Source of the DNA: Mariniphaga sp.
GTDB taxonomy: Bacteria > Bacteroidota > Bacteroidia > Bacteroidales > Prolixibacteraceae
Direction of reading: 5' to 3'
Assembly: GCA_024636975.1 (NCBI GenBank)
Contig: JAGXGA010000058.1
Location: forward strand, 1 to 36,310
DNA: 36,310 bases
This document shows, in pieces, positions 25,324 through 33,048 of the stretch. The notes beneath the pieces are model-generated. The model was not told where the DNA came from. It worked only from the letters and a program-made list of their open reading frames with translations, and made no database searches. The translations under genes and the position numbers were made by a program. Positions within the stretch are counted from its first letter, which is position 1. Each line of letters starts with the position of its first letter.

Positions 25324-26343
25324 TTACAAAGTTGATTCAAATTGTTTCAGGAAACGGAGGTCATTTTCAAAAAAGTGACGAATGTCTCTGATACCATAGC
25401 GAAGCATAGCAATGCGCTCGATTCCCATTCCGAAAGCAAATCCGGTGTATTTTTTGCTGTCGATAGAGCAGGCCTCCAAAACATTGGGGTCGACCATGCC
25501 ACAGCCCAGTATTTCGAGCCATCCTGAATACTTGCATACATTGCAACCCTTACCACCACAAATCGAGCAGCTGACATCCATTTCTGCGCTGGGCTCAGTA
25601 AACGGGAAGTAGGAGGGGCGCAGGCGTATCCGGGTATTTTCTCCAAACAGGTCACGGGCAAAATACAACAGCGTTTGCTTTAAATCGGCAAACGAAACAT
25701 TTTCATCTACATAAAGGCCTTCTACCTGGTGAAATATACAGTGCGACCGTGCTGAAATGGCTTCATTTCTGAACACCCGTCCCGGGAAAATAGCCCTTAT
25801 CGGTGGCTGGCTACGCTCCATAACACGAATCTGTACACTTGATGTATGGGTGCGTAACAAAACATCCGGATTCCTGGAAATGAAAAAAGTATCCTGCATA
25901 TCGCGGGCAGGGTGCTCGGGCGGAAAATTAAGCGCGGAAAACACATGCCAGTCGTCTTCAATCTCTGGCCCTTCGGCTACAGTAAAACCCAGCCTTCCGA
26001 ATATCCGTATGATTTCATTTTTTACAAGCGACAGCGGATGGCGGGTACCTGCTTTCAATGGTTCTCCCGGCCGGGTGACATCAGTCTCCCCGCTTTCTGA
26101 TTCTTTTGATAAGAACCCTTCACGCAGCATGTTGATTTTATCAAGAGCAGATGTCTTCAAATCATTGAGCGCTTTCCCTACTTCTTTTTTCTGATCGTTC
26201 GGGACATTTTTAAAATCGGAAAACAGCTGGCTGATGCTTCCTTTTTTACTGATGTATTTAATGCGTAACATTTCCACCTCATCGGGTGTGGAGGCGGTGG
26301 CATTCTCAATTTCCTGCTGCAATGCTTTAATATTATCCAACAT
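25324..26343 (-). CDS. pheS: Phenylalanine--tRNA ligase alpha subunit
   Basis: A 339-residue class II aminoacyl-tRNA synthetase subunit, which charges tRNA-Phe as (alpha-beta)2 with PheT (pheT is not in the window). An N-terminal coiled coil (roughly 1-85; EVEMLRIKYISKKGSISQLF) binds tRNA. Catalytic motifs are HPLSLVKNEIIRIFGRLGF, motif 2 GRVFRNEAISARSHCIFHQV, LRPSYFPFTEPSAEMDVSC and motif 3 FGMGIERIAMLRYGI. A four-cysteine insert (CSICGGKGCNVC) may bind zinc, as in many bacterial PheS. The ATG at 26343 is preferred; a TTG at 26373 overlaps the promoter. It is transcribed divergently from the MBL hydrolase gene. Confidence 0.95.
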   Translation of the reverse strand: MLDNIKALQQEIENATASTPDEVEMLRIKYISKKGSISQLFSDFKNVPNDQKKEVGKALNDLKTSALDKINMLREGFLSKESESGETDVTRPGEPLKAGTRHPLSLVKNEIIRIFGRLGFTVAEGPEIEDDWHVFSALNFPPEHPARDMQDTFFISRNPDVLLRTHTSSVQIRVMERSQPPIRAIFPGRVFRNEAISARSHCIFHQVEGLYVDENVSFADLKQTLLYFARDLFGENTRIRLRPSYFPFTEPSAEMDVSCSICGGKGCNVCKYSGWLEILGCGMVDPNVLEACSIDSKKYTGFAFGMGIERIAMLRYGIRDIRHFFENDLRFLKQFESTL

Positions 26344-26370
26344 GTTGTCCTGCGTATTGAAATTTAGCCC

Positions 26371-26378
26371 CAAAGATA
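26371..26378 (-). promoter_or_regulatory. -7 box (TATCTTTG) for pheS
   Basis: An exact TAnnTTTG element on the minus strand, 27 bases before the pheS ATG. No good TTG partner at the usual distance. Confidence 0.45.
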
Positions 26379-26416
26379 ATCATTCGTTGAAAACAATATG
26401 CCCTGAAGTTGTTATC

Positions 26417-26445
26417 TTGCACAGAACTTCGCAGAAATACGTTTG
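26417..26445 (+). promoter_or_regulatory. Promoter of the MBL hydrolase gene
   Basis: TTG (26417-26419), 18 bases, then TACGTTTG (26438-26445) on the plus strand, close to the Bacteroidetes consensus. The leader to the GTG start would be about 45-50 bases. Confidence 0.5.
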
Positions 26446-26499
26446 CAGTTTGTTCAATAAAATCTAAAAAGCATATTAAATTTACAGGAAAAGGAAATT

Positions 26500-27207
26500 G
26501 TGGTACAACAACCGAAAATACAGATGAAACGGATTGGATATTCCAATTGTACATTAATTGTGAATGGCAACAATTCTATTTTAATCGATACAGGGGTTAG
26601 AGGTTTTTTAAAAAGTATAACCCGGATGATCAGACAAAACCGGCTATCTCTTTCAGATATAAGGCTGATCATATTAACGCATGTACATTATGACCATACG
26701 GGAAATCTCCACCAGCTCAAAAAGCTTACAGGAGCAAGGGTGCTGGTTCATAAAAATGAATTTGAGAACCTGAAAAACGGTTACATGCCCATACCCGGTG
26801 GGCAACGTTTTCTGGTAAAGCTGGTTTCTGATCTGGGAAAGATGTTCGTTTCAGGCTTTGCTTCACCCAAACCATTTACTGCTGATATTGTTAATGAGAA
26901 TGAGTATGATTTGTCATCGTATGGCATTAACGGGAAAGTGATTTCAACACCGGGTCATTCACCCGGATCCCAGTCGGTAATCGTGGGAAAAAAAATTATT
27001 GCCGGCGACTGTTTTATGAATATGAATTATGGAGTAGTGTTTCCTCATTTTGCTGAAAATCCGCTACTTCTGCTGGATTCCTGGAAAAGCATTCTTGACA
27101 GCGGAATAGAGGAAATCTATCCCGGACATGGCAATATACTAAAAGCGGAAAAGGCTTACCCTGTTTTCATGAAATGGAAGAAAAAACTGAAAACTGATTC
27201 ATATTAA
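26500..27207 (+). CDS. MBL-fold metallo-hydrolase
   Basis: A 235-residue metallo-beta-lactamase-fold enzyme. The metal-binding motif THVHYDH gives H61, H63, D65 and H66. Further ligands are H in TPGHSPGSQ, D in IIAGDCF and the final H in YPGHGNI. This is the complete ligand set of a two-metal hydrolase of the glyoxalase-II/lactonase-like branch. The GTG at 26500 is chosen because AAAGGAAATT precedes it; an internal ATG at 26524 would remove the first strand. The substrate cannot be told from sequence. Small molecules with thioester, lactone or phosphodiester bonds are all possible. It stands alone, divergent from pheS. Confidence 0.85.
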   Translation: MVQQPKIQMKRIGYSNCTLIVNGNNSILIDTGVRGFLKSITRMIRQNRLSLSDIRLIILTHVHYDHTGNLHQLKKLTGARVLVHKNEFENLKNGYMPIPGGQRFLVKLVSDLGKMFVSGFASPKPFTADIVNENEYDLSSYGINGKVISTPGHSPGSQSVIVGKKIIAGDCFMNMNYGVVFPHFAENPLLLLDSWKSILDSGIEEIYPGHGNILKAEKAYPVFMKWKKKLKTDSY

Positions 27208-27250
27208 ATACAGGTTATAATTTTTTGGAATGTTCTGTTATCAAAAAAAA

Positions 27251-27273
27251 GCGGCATCTCTACAAGATGCCGC
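27251..27273 (-). terminator. Strong hairpin with T run on the minus strand, no gene assigned
   Basis: GCGGCATCT, loop, AGATGCCGC forms a perfect 9-bp stem. The T run (eight T) follows on the minus strand only. A second weaker hairpin, AGCCA...TGGCT followed by TTTTTA, lies just upstream on the same strand (about 27286-27303). Neither follows a minus-strand gene: the nearest neighbours are plus-strand genes on both sides. Confidence 0.55.
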
Positions 27274-27399
27274 CGGGAATTAAAAAGCCAACGATAGATG
27301 GCTGATTTATTTAGTAGTAACTAAACGAATCTGTTACTTTATTATTATGTATGCAAATAATATGCCATCTTAAAATAGTGGTATAATATTAAAAAATCA

Positions 27400-27407
27400 T
27401 ACGTTTG
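27400..27407 (+). promoter_or_regulatory. -7 box (TACGTTTG) for the HAD phosphatase gene
   Basis: An exact TAnnTTTG element, 46 bases before the ATG. No TTG at the expected distance upstream. Confidence 0.4.
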
Positions 27408-27453
27408 CAGAGCATGAACTATTTAAATACCCGATAATTAACATTAAGTAGTA

Positions 27454-28095
27454 ATGAGTAATATGAAAGTTGTTAAACCAGACTTATCTGCCATCCGGAA
27501 TATCATTTTTGACCTGGGGAATGTGTTGTTAAACCTTGATTTTGATGCTTCCATAAATGCCTTCAGGGAACTGGGTCTGAACGGGAAAGTAGTAAACAAG
27601 GAACAGGCTTATGCCGATCCGGTGTTTTATAGCCTGGAAGTAGGGCGTGCCACTCCTGCCGCTTTCAGGGCAAGAGTAAGGGAAATTGTAAATAATCCAC
27701 AGGCAACTGATCAGCAGATAGATGATGCCTGGTGTGCCATGATCCTTGATATCCCGGCTCCCAGGGTGAAAGTTGTAGAGGAATTGGGCAAAAAGTTTAA
27801 TGTTTATCTGTTTAGCAACACCAACCACATCCACATCACCCGCCTTCACAGGCAGTTTAAGGCAGAGCACGGGCTGGAATTCTCCTCACTGTTTGTTAAG
27901 GATTATTATTCTCATGAACTTCATGAGCGGAAACCTGATTTAACATCTTACAAGAAAATGATTGAGCTTTCGGGTATTGAACCCACTGAGTCCCTTTTTA
28001 TCGATGATCTTGAGAAAAATATAAGGGGGGCACAGGATGCAGGCCTCAAAACTTTCTGGTTAAAAAACGGAATGGAAATGACCGGATTATTTTAG
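27454..28095 (+). CDS. HAD-family phosphatase, YihX-like
   Basis: A 213-residue cytoplasmic HAD hydrolase, subfamily IA. Motif I is IIFDLGNVLL with nucleophile D20. The helical cap follows (about 30-100), then motif II LFSNTNHIH, the conserved Lys in HERKPDL and motif IV FIDDLEKNI. The DLGNV form of motif I with SNTN is that of YihX, the E. coli alpha-glucose-1-phosphate phosphatase, but substrate choice is not fixed by these motifs. ATGs at 27454 and 27463 are both possible. Its last codons overlap by 9 bases the end of the converging cyclophilin gene. Confidence 0.85.
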   Translation: MSNMKVVKPDLSAIRNIIFDLGNVLLNLDFDASINAFRELGLNGKVVNKEQAYADPVFYSLEVGRATPAAFRARVREIVNNPQATDQQIDDAWCAMILDIPAPRVKVVEELGKKFNVYLFSNTNHIHITRLHRQFKAEHGLEFSSLFVKDYYSHELHERKPDLTSYKKMIELSGIEPTESLFIDDLEKNIRGAQDAGLKTFWLKNGMEMTGLF

Positions 28096-29418
28096 TATTG
28101 TCACTTTTTTAAGCCTGATATCTTCCAGGGGGCGCCAGTCGTCATCGGTTTCAACAGCAGCAATTTTATCAACCACGTCCATTCCCGAAATCACTTCTCC
28201 AAAAACGGTATAAGTGCCATCGAGATGCGGTGCACCTCCTGTGGTTTTATAAACCTGCCGCTGTTGGGCGGAGAACGTGTAATCATTTTGTTGTTCAAGC
28301 TCATCCAGTTCTTTGTCGGAATACCTGCGCCCTGAAACAATGTAGAACTGCGAGCCGTCGGAACGGCGACGCTGGTTATGCGTATCGGGTTTTCGTGGCG
28401 AACCTATCATTCCCCTCTTGTGATACAGGCCGGGTACAATATGTGCCGGCAGGGTATAGCCCGGTCCTTTCCACCCTATCAAATCGCCTTCTTCAGCATA
28501 CCGGGTATCGGCGGCCCCGCTTTGGATGCCAAAATTGGCAATTACCCTGTGGATTAACAAACTATCATAATAGTTTTCCTTTACCAGCTTAATGAAATTA
28601 TCGCGGTATTCCGGTGTTTCATTAAACAGCCTGATGGTAATGTTTCCCATATCGGTTTCCAGTAACAGACCTTTTATGTTGCGGTTTTCGGCAGCTGTCT
28701 TTTCATTCGTTCCCGAACGAAGCGACTCCAGCGATAGTAGTTCTTTATTACTGTCTTCAAGCAGACGGAAGATGTAGGATGAAGGAATTACTAGGCTTTG
28801 AGTTTCATAATTAACCACATCGGCAAAAGCAATCCCAATGGCTTTCTTTGAAGAAACAAAAACAGGGGCCCCAAAATTGGCTTTTCGTATCCGGTTCGAT
28901 ATGCGGTATAGTTTTGTTCCCTGAACGGTAGCCCTGTTAAATAGCTTACCTGTAAATAATTGAATGGTTTTCGCCGGAGAAAGGGTCAAATAAATGGTCT
29001 TTGCGCCATCAGGTACTGTTCCGGTATATAGTTCCACCGGCCTTCGCTTCACTCCTTCTGCCTTTAGTAAAATGATGTCGTTTATGCGGTCAACAGCCAC
29101 ATACTGGCTGCTGCGGAATTTCTCATTGCTGTTAATTGGAGAAATAACCACATGGTCGGCCTGACTCACCAACGAATACCGGGTGGCAATTACGTCCCCG
29201 CCAACAAAAAAGCCCTGCCCGGTTTCAAGTGTCCGGGCACCGTCAAACGATTCCAGGTTTACTACGGCAGGCATTACATCTTCCCAGCCGGTTTCTGCAG
29301 ATTTCTCTTTCTGAACGGCAGTATCCGTAGTTTTTTCATCCTCATTTTGCCCGCTGTTGGTGCAGGAAAAAAAGATGAGTAAGAAAAATAAGGCAGGTAT
29401 GTTTTTCATTTTACTCAT
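28087..29418 (-). CDS. Lipoprotein with inactive trypsin-like domain fused to cyclophilin
   Basis: A 443-residue lipoprotein (lipobox LIFFSC, C19). Residues about 45-225 follow the HtrA/trypsin-like order (GQGFFVGGDVIATRYSLVSQ, VAVDRINDIILLKAEG, ANFGAPVFVSSKKAIGIAFA). At the His position there is S82, the Asp region keeps D114, and the G-x-S-G-G site reads NFGAP with F182, so the domain should not cut peptides. Residues about 250-443 are a cyclophilin-type peptidyl-prolyl isomerase (LIHRVIANFGIQSG, SDGSQFYIV, DGTYTVFGEVISGMDVVDKI). The start at 29418 overlaps the upstream gene by 8 bases; an ATG at 29409 is equally possible. It is third in a run of three cyclophilin genes, all exported. Likely role: envelope protein folding with the pseudo-protease as a substrate-binding arm (inference). 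Confidence 0.85.
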   Translation of the reverse strand: MSKMKNIPALFFLLIFFSCTNSGQNEDEKTTDTAVQKEKSAETGWEDVMPAVVNLESFDGARTLETGQGFFVGGDVIATRYSLVSQADHVVISPINSNEKFRSSQYVAVDRINDIILLKAEGVKRRPVELYTGTVPDGAKTIYLTLSPAKTIQLFTGKLFNRATVQGTKLYRISNRIRKANFGAPVFVSSKKAIGIAFADVVNYETQSLVIPSSYIFRLLEDSNKELLSLESLRSGTNEKTAAENRNIKGLLLETDMGNITIRLFNETPEYRDNFIKLVKENYYDSLLIHRVIANFGIQSGAADTRYAEEGDLIGWKGPGYTLPAHIVPGLYHKRGMIGSPRKPDTHNQRRRSDGSQFYIVSGRRYSDKELDELEQQNDYTFSAQQRQVYKTTGGAPHLDGTYTVFGEVISGMDVVDKIAAVETDDDWRPLEDIRLKKVTILK

Positions 29419-30223
29419 TCAATACGGTTACAGTCATTTTAACATCGGTGAAAGGCCGGTTGTTTTCATCAGTTTTAAGGGATGCAATTTTATCAATCAC
29501 ATCGAAACCTGAAAGGCATTCTCCAAATACAGTATACTTTCCATCCAGATCGGGGTAACCTCCAACAGTGGTATAGGCTTTACGCTGTTCATCCGAAAAT
29601 TCAAGTAAGCCCGTCTGCAGGCTGTATTCCGTTTCAATTTGTTGTTTCACCTCGTCAGCAATTTTCCGGAATGCCTCTACTTCTTTCATTTCTTTAAGTA
29701 CATCCAGTTCAGCCCGCACCTCATCGGTCAGATACTTTTTTATAATTTTATTACGGATTGGCCTGTTTACCGCTATTTCCATGGTATCAAGTTCGCCTTC
29801 AGTATAAACCCTTCCCTTTACAATAAAAAACTGTGATATATCGGATTGTTTAAAAGGATTTACCTCGTCGGGCTGCCGGGGAGCACAAAGTGCTCCTTTT
29901 TTATGAAAATAGTGAGGTAAAATTTCATCATCCACTGTTTTGTCAGGGTCACCGTAACCGATGCGTTTACCCGGTGGCGCATTTCTCGAACTTTTTGATC
30001 CTCCCTGGATGAGGAAATCCTGGATGACCCGGTAAAACAGTGTTTCATTGAAATACCCTTCTTTTACAAGTTCCATGAATGCATCGCGGTGTTTTGGGGT
30101 GTCGTCATAAAGCACGAATGTCATGCTGCCCAATTGAGTTGAAACCTTTACCTTATTCGACTGGGAATAACCACTCGCTAAAAAACAAAAACCAAATACG
30201 AATACAAACCAAATACGAATCAT
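29411..30223 (-). CDS. Periplasmic cyclophilin-type peptidyl-prolyl isomerase
   Basis: A 270-residue exported isomerase. The signal peptide (MIRIWFVFVFGFCFLASGYSQ) lacks a lipobox Cys at its end, so it is probably soluble. Cyclophilin motifs are LFYRVIQDFLIQGG, SDISQFFIV and DGKYTVFGECLSGFDVIDKI. Between SQFFIV and the DGKYTVFGE strand lies a helical insert of about 80 residues rich in E and K (roughly 150-225), absent from standard cyclophilins. The ATG at 30223 is chosen, 4 bases after the preceding stop; a longer start at 30256 would overlap that gene. Middle gene of three. Confidence 0.85.
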   Translation of the reverse strand: MIRIWFVFVFGFCFLASGYSQSNKVKVSTQLGSMTFVLYDDTPKHRDAFMELVKEGYFNETLFYRVIQDFLIQGGSKSSRNAPPGKRIGYGDPDKTVDDEILPHYFHKKGALCAPRQPDEVNPFKQSDISQFFIVKGRVYTEGELDTMEIAVNRPIRNKIIKKYLTDEVRAELDVLKEMKEVEAFRKIADEVKQQIETEYSLQTGLLEFSDEQRKAYTTVGGYPDLDGKYTVFGECLSGFDVIDKIASLKTDENNRPFTDVKMTVTVLNE

Positions 30224-30227
30224 TAAT

Positions 30228-31052
30228 TTATTTAAGCATTTCCATCGACATATCAATATCTTTCAACGGGCGGTCATTGCTGTCGGTTTCCTCCGAAGTA
30301 ATTTTTTCCACCACATCCATTCCTTCAACAACCTCGCCAAAAACGGAATATTCACCATCGAGCGAAGGATAACCGCCAACAGTGTTGTAAACTTCCCGTT
30401 GTTCGGGGGAAAATTTAAAAGTAAGATCCCGGGCGATAATCAGGCTGTCGACACTGTCTCTTATTTCCATAACCTTGAGGGCGAAACCCTCGTTGTCGTT
30501 ATTGTTTCTGAATACCTGAATCTCGTCGTCTGCCGCAACCAGGTATTGCCTGACAAGTTCATTTTTTATCTGTTGGTTCCTCATTATTTCAATGGTGTCA
30601 AGTTCACCTCCTGAATAGGTCTGGCCTTCAACAATGTAAAACTGTGAGGCACTCGACCGCCTGGCAAAATTGGTTAATCCTCCACGACGTGCGGCAGCAA
30701 CTGCTCCTTTTTTATGATAATATTCAGGAACAATCTCAGCCGGCAGGGTGTAATCAAGAGCACCACCGCCCAGTTTGTCGCCCGGTTTGGCATCTTTTGA
30801 TTCCGGATCACCCCCCTGAATCATAAAATCGGGAATTACCCTATGGAAAAGCAATCCATTGTAAAAACCTTCCGAAACCAGCTTTTCAAAATTCTTTTTG
30901 TGTTCCACTGTTTTATCGTACAGCCTGATCTTGATATTGCCGTGTGGCGTTTTAATCAAAATCAGGTCCTTTTCCTCTTGTTTCTCATTACCCCCACAGG
31001 AAATGCCTGTCCACAATAAAATCAGGAGTGCAAATATTCCCCATTTCTTCAT
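30228..31052 (-). CDS. Cyclophilin-type peptidyl-prolyl isomerase lipoprotein
   Basis: A 274-residue lipoprotein; the signal peptide MKKWGIFALLILLWTGISC puts the lipid on C19. The cyclophilin core is well kept: LFHRVIPDFMIQGGDPE with the catalytic Arg, SASQFYIVEG and DGEYSVFGEVVEGMDVVEKI. As in the next gene, a helical insert of about 75 residues (ELDTIEIMRNQQIKNELVRQ onward) sits before YNTVGGYPSLDGEY. First of three cyclophilin genes spaced by 4 and about 0 bases, so they share one mRNA. A weak -7 box lies upstream (31097-31090). Confidence 0.9.
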   Translation of the reverse strand: MKKWGIFALLILLWTGISCGGNEKQEEKDLILIKTPHGNIKIRLYDKTVEHKKNFEKLVSEGFYNGLLFHRVIPDFMIQGGDPESKDAKPGDKLGGGALDYTLPAEIVPEYYHKKGAVAAARRGGLTNFARRSSASQFYIVEGQTYSGGELDTIEIMRNQQIKNELVRQYLVAADDEIQVFRNNNDNEGFALKVMEIRDSVDSLIIARDLTFKFSPEQREVYNTVGGYPSLDGEYSVFGEVVEGMDVVEKITSEETDSNDRPLKDIDMSMEMLK

Positions 31053-31078
31053 AGCTTTACAATATTAAAAACAATTGA

Positions 31079-31086
31079 TATTTTTG
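31079..31086 (+). promoter_or_regulatory. Possible -7 box (TATTTTTG) for the acetyltransferase gene
   Basis: Exact TAnnTTTG on the plus strand, 72 bases before the ATG at 31159. No clear TTG partner. On the opposite strand TATCTTTA (31097-31090) could serve the cyclophilin operon. Confidence 0.3.
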
Positions 31087-31158
31087 GTGTAAAGATAATA
31101 AGTTGAAAAAAACCTGAAACAAGCCGGAAAAATTTCTGCCGGAGCATACATAAACATT

Positions 31159-31710
31159 ATGGAATACATCCAGGTAAATACAAAAACACATCTTGAGGCC
31201 ATCCGGCTTTCGGCTGCACCTGTTATTTTTGAGACCATCAACCGCGACCGCAATTACCTTCAGAAATGGCTTCCCTTCGTTGATGCCACCCGTTCAGTCG
31301 CCGATACAGAGTTGTTTATTAAAAGCCTGGTGCGGCAAAAAGACAAGAAAAAAGATGATGTGTTTACTATATGGTATAACTTTGAGTTTGCCGGGTTGAT
31401 CGGTTTCAAGGATACCGACTGGGTAAACAATAAAACGGAGCTGGGCTACTGGCTGGCTGAAAAAATGCAGGGCAAGGGGATTATTACCCATTGCACTGCT
31501 GCACTTGTAAGGTATGCTTTTAAAAAACTTAGTATGAACAGGATTCAGATTAAAGTGGCAACTGGGAACTCCCGAAGCGAGGCCATACCTGTAAGAATGG
31601 GTTTTAAGCTTGAAGGAATTGAAAGGCATGGCGAGTGGCTGAACGGTACATACCATGACCTGAAAGTGTTTAGCCTGCTTAAATCAGATAAACCTACCTT
31701 TATGGTCTGA
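31159..31710 (+). CDS. GNAT acetyltransferase, RimJ/RimL-like
   Basis: A 183-residue N-acetyltransferase. The pattern is that of the RimL group: an N-terminal strand and helix (ETINRDRNYLQKWLPFVDAT), FAGLIGFKDTDWVNNKTELG, the acetyl-CoA loop LAEKMQGKGIITHCTAALVR (the usual Q/R-x-x-G-x-G/A site as QGKGI), then MNRIQIKVATGNSRSEAIPV, RMGFKLEGIERHGEWLNG and YHDLKVFSLL. RimL-type enzymes acetylate N-termini of ribosomal proteins or other amines. The substrate here cannot be assigned. It stands between the cyclophilin operon (divergent) and the acyl carrier gene. Confidence 0.85.
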   Translation: MEYIQVNTKTHLEAIRLSAAPVIFETINRDRNYLQKWLPFVDATRSVADTELFIKSLVRQKDKKKDDVFTIWYNFEFAGLIGFKDTDWVNNKTELGYWLAEKMQGKGIITHCTAALVRYAFKKLSMNRIQIKVATGNSRSEAIPVRMGFKLEGIERHGEWLNGTYHDLKVFSLLKSDKPTFMV

Positions 31711-31768
31711 ATATATTAAGTTACTGCTAATAATTCTTAATGATAATTCACTTTCCGAACAATATTCA

Positions 31769-31776
31769 TATATTTG
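31769..31776 (+). promoter_or_regulatory. -7 box (TATATTTG) for the acyl carrier protein gene
   Basis: Exact TAnnTTTG, 60 bases before the ATG at 31837. No clear TTG partner upstream. Confidence 0.4.
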
Positions 31777-31836
31777 ACCCGTTAATTCGTTTGTTCAGTT
31801 TTTGATTATTATACAGATCTACTGATTAAAAAAGTT

Positions 31837-32073
31837 ATGGAAGAAAATAAGGTACGCAGAAACCTTTACCGTGTATTGCGCAAAACGGGTGTCGGAAAAC
31901 AAGATATCCGGCCCGGGGCAACCTATACCTCCGATTTAAATTTTGATTCGGTCGACTGGAAAATCTTTACTTTTTTCCTTGAAGGAATCTTTGATATATC
32001 TGTTCACGACGAAGAACTGTACAACCTTAAAAATGTTAACGACACGGTTAATTTCCTGAAGCACTCAGCTTAA
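31837..32073 (+). CDS. Acyl carrier protein-like
   Basis: A 78-residue protein of ACP length and shape. The four-helix pattern is visible, with the phosphopantetheine site in SDLNFDSVDWKIF; S38 in the D-S-V/L motif is the expected attachment point. The region after it (FFLEGIFDISVHDEELYNLK to VNDTVNFLK) matches ACP helix 3 and 4. The first helix is basic (RRNLYRVLRKTGVGKQD), unlike the acidic housekeeping ACP. No fatty-acid, polyketide or NRPS genes are near, so it is an orphan carrier. Its client enzyme is not in the window. Confidence 0.75.
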   Translation: MEENKVRRNLYRVLRKTGVGKQDIRPGATYTSDLNFDSVDWKIFTFFLEGIFDISVHDEELYNLKNVNDTVNFLKHSA

Positions 32074-32229
32074 TTCCCCTTCCTTATATCTGATATCTTC
32101 TTTTTCGCAATTTGAAGTTTCCTGAATTCTCCCGTCAGCTAAGTAAAAAGCAATACTGATTAACAGGCAGAACTTTCGCTGATTTAATTCGTTTTGGTAT
32201 TACCACTTGAATGATCAATTAAAGAAATT

Positions 32230-32730
32230 ATGAGTCTGTACATTAAACGGTTTGCTAAGTTCGATAAATCGGTAACTGAATGGATGGCCAAAGTCGGGTT
32301 GAAATTTCTGCGCATCAGTATCGGCATTATATTTACCTGGTTTGGGGTTTTAAAATTCTTCGAAGGGATGAGCCCTGCAGAAGGAATTGCTGTCAGAACC
32401 ATCGAAACTTTGACAGGTGGCATTCTTGATGATCAGATTATACTGATCGGACTGGCGGTATGGGAAACGCTTATTGGGCTTGGCCTTCTTTTCAATATCT
32501 TTCTCCGGGAAACTCTTTTTCTGCTATACCTTCAGATGGTGGGTACTTTTATGCCTGTTTTCCTGTTTCCATCCGAAGTCTTTTTTAGAATTCCCTATGC
32601 CCCAACCCTTGAAGGGCAGTATATTTTTAAAAACCTTGTAATTATCAGTGCCGGAATTATTCTGGGAGCCACCGTCATGGGAGCAAAACTTAAAGTAGTT
32701 GATTCAGACATTGATAAGGGAACTGAATAA
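32230..32730 (+). CDS. DoxX-like/YkgB-like inner-membrane protein
   Basis: A 166-residue protein with four predicted helices: LRISIGIIFTWFGVLKF, IILIGLAVWETLIGLGLLF, TLFLLYLQMVGTFMPVFLF and NLVIISAGIILGATVM. The FTWFGVLKFFEG element after helix 1 is characteristic of the DoxX / DUF417 (YkgB) group. Members are often tied to redox or stress physiology, but no activity is established. The gene stands alone, about 156 bases after the ACP gene, followed by a palindrome-rich stretch. Confidence 0.65.
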   Translation: MSLYIKRFAKFDKSVTEWMAKVGLKFLRISIGIIFTWFGVLKFFEGMSPAEGIAVRTIETLTGGILDDQIILIGLAVWETLIGLGLLFNIFLRETLFLLYLQMVGTFMPVFLFPSEVFFRIPYAPTLEGQYIFKNLVIISAGIILGATVMGAKLKVVDSDIDKGTE

Positions 32731-32761
32731 ACAATATTCGGGAAATATTCTAATTTATCTC

Positions 32762-32901
32762 TTAACTTCGAAGTAATCAAGGCTATATTTAAATCGGATT
32801 AAGTTCGGGTTAAGTTCGTAGTATATTCGTATCAAACTCGCGAATTCTCGAATTTGATACGAATATACTACGAATATACTACGAATTAATTGCGAAGTTA
32901 A
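32762..32901. repeat. Nested inverted repeats with internal direct repeats
   Basis: An outer pair, TTAACTTCG (32762-32770) and CGAAGTTAA (32893-32901), encloses a perfect 22-bp inner pair (32815-32836 and 32853-32874) around a 16-base centre containing CGCGAATTCTCG. GAATATACTAC occurs twice in tandem on the right side. The arms are AT-rich and there is no T run, so it is not an ordinary terminator. No gene lies within 32731-33048. Confidence 0.8.
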
Positions 32902-32995
32902 TAGGGTGAAAGCATATACCAGGGATAGGGAAGATTTGTCCGGTATGGGTCGATTGTACATGATTTCACATTTGGCAAACCTGGATATTTCTGTA

Positions 32996-33030
32996 AAAGA
33001 AAAGGCTGCCCTTGCAGGACAGCCTCTTTA
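32996..33030 (-). terminator. Terminator of the HMA protein gene
   Basis: On the minus strand AGGCTGTCC, loop TGCAA, GGGCAGCCTTTTCTTTT: a 9-bp stem with one G-T pair and a T-rich tail, 20 bases after the stop at 33049. Confidence 0.8.
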
Positions 33031-33048
33031 CTAAACTTTTCTTTGCTC

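Noticed and set aside
32762-32901. CRISPR-like repeat array
   Set aside because: Repeats are inverted, there are no regular unique spacers, and no cas genes are present.
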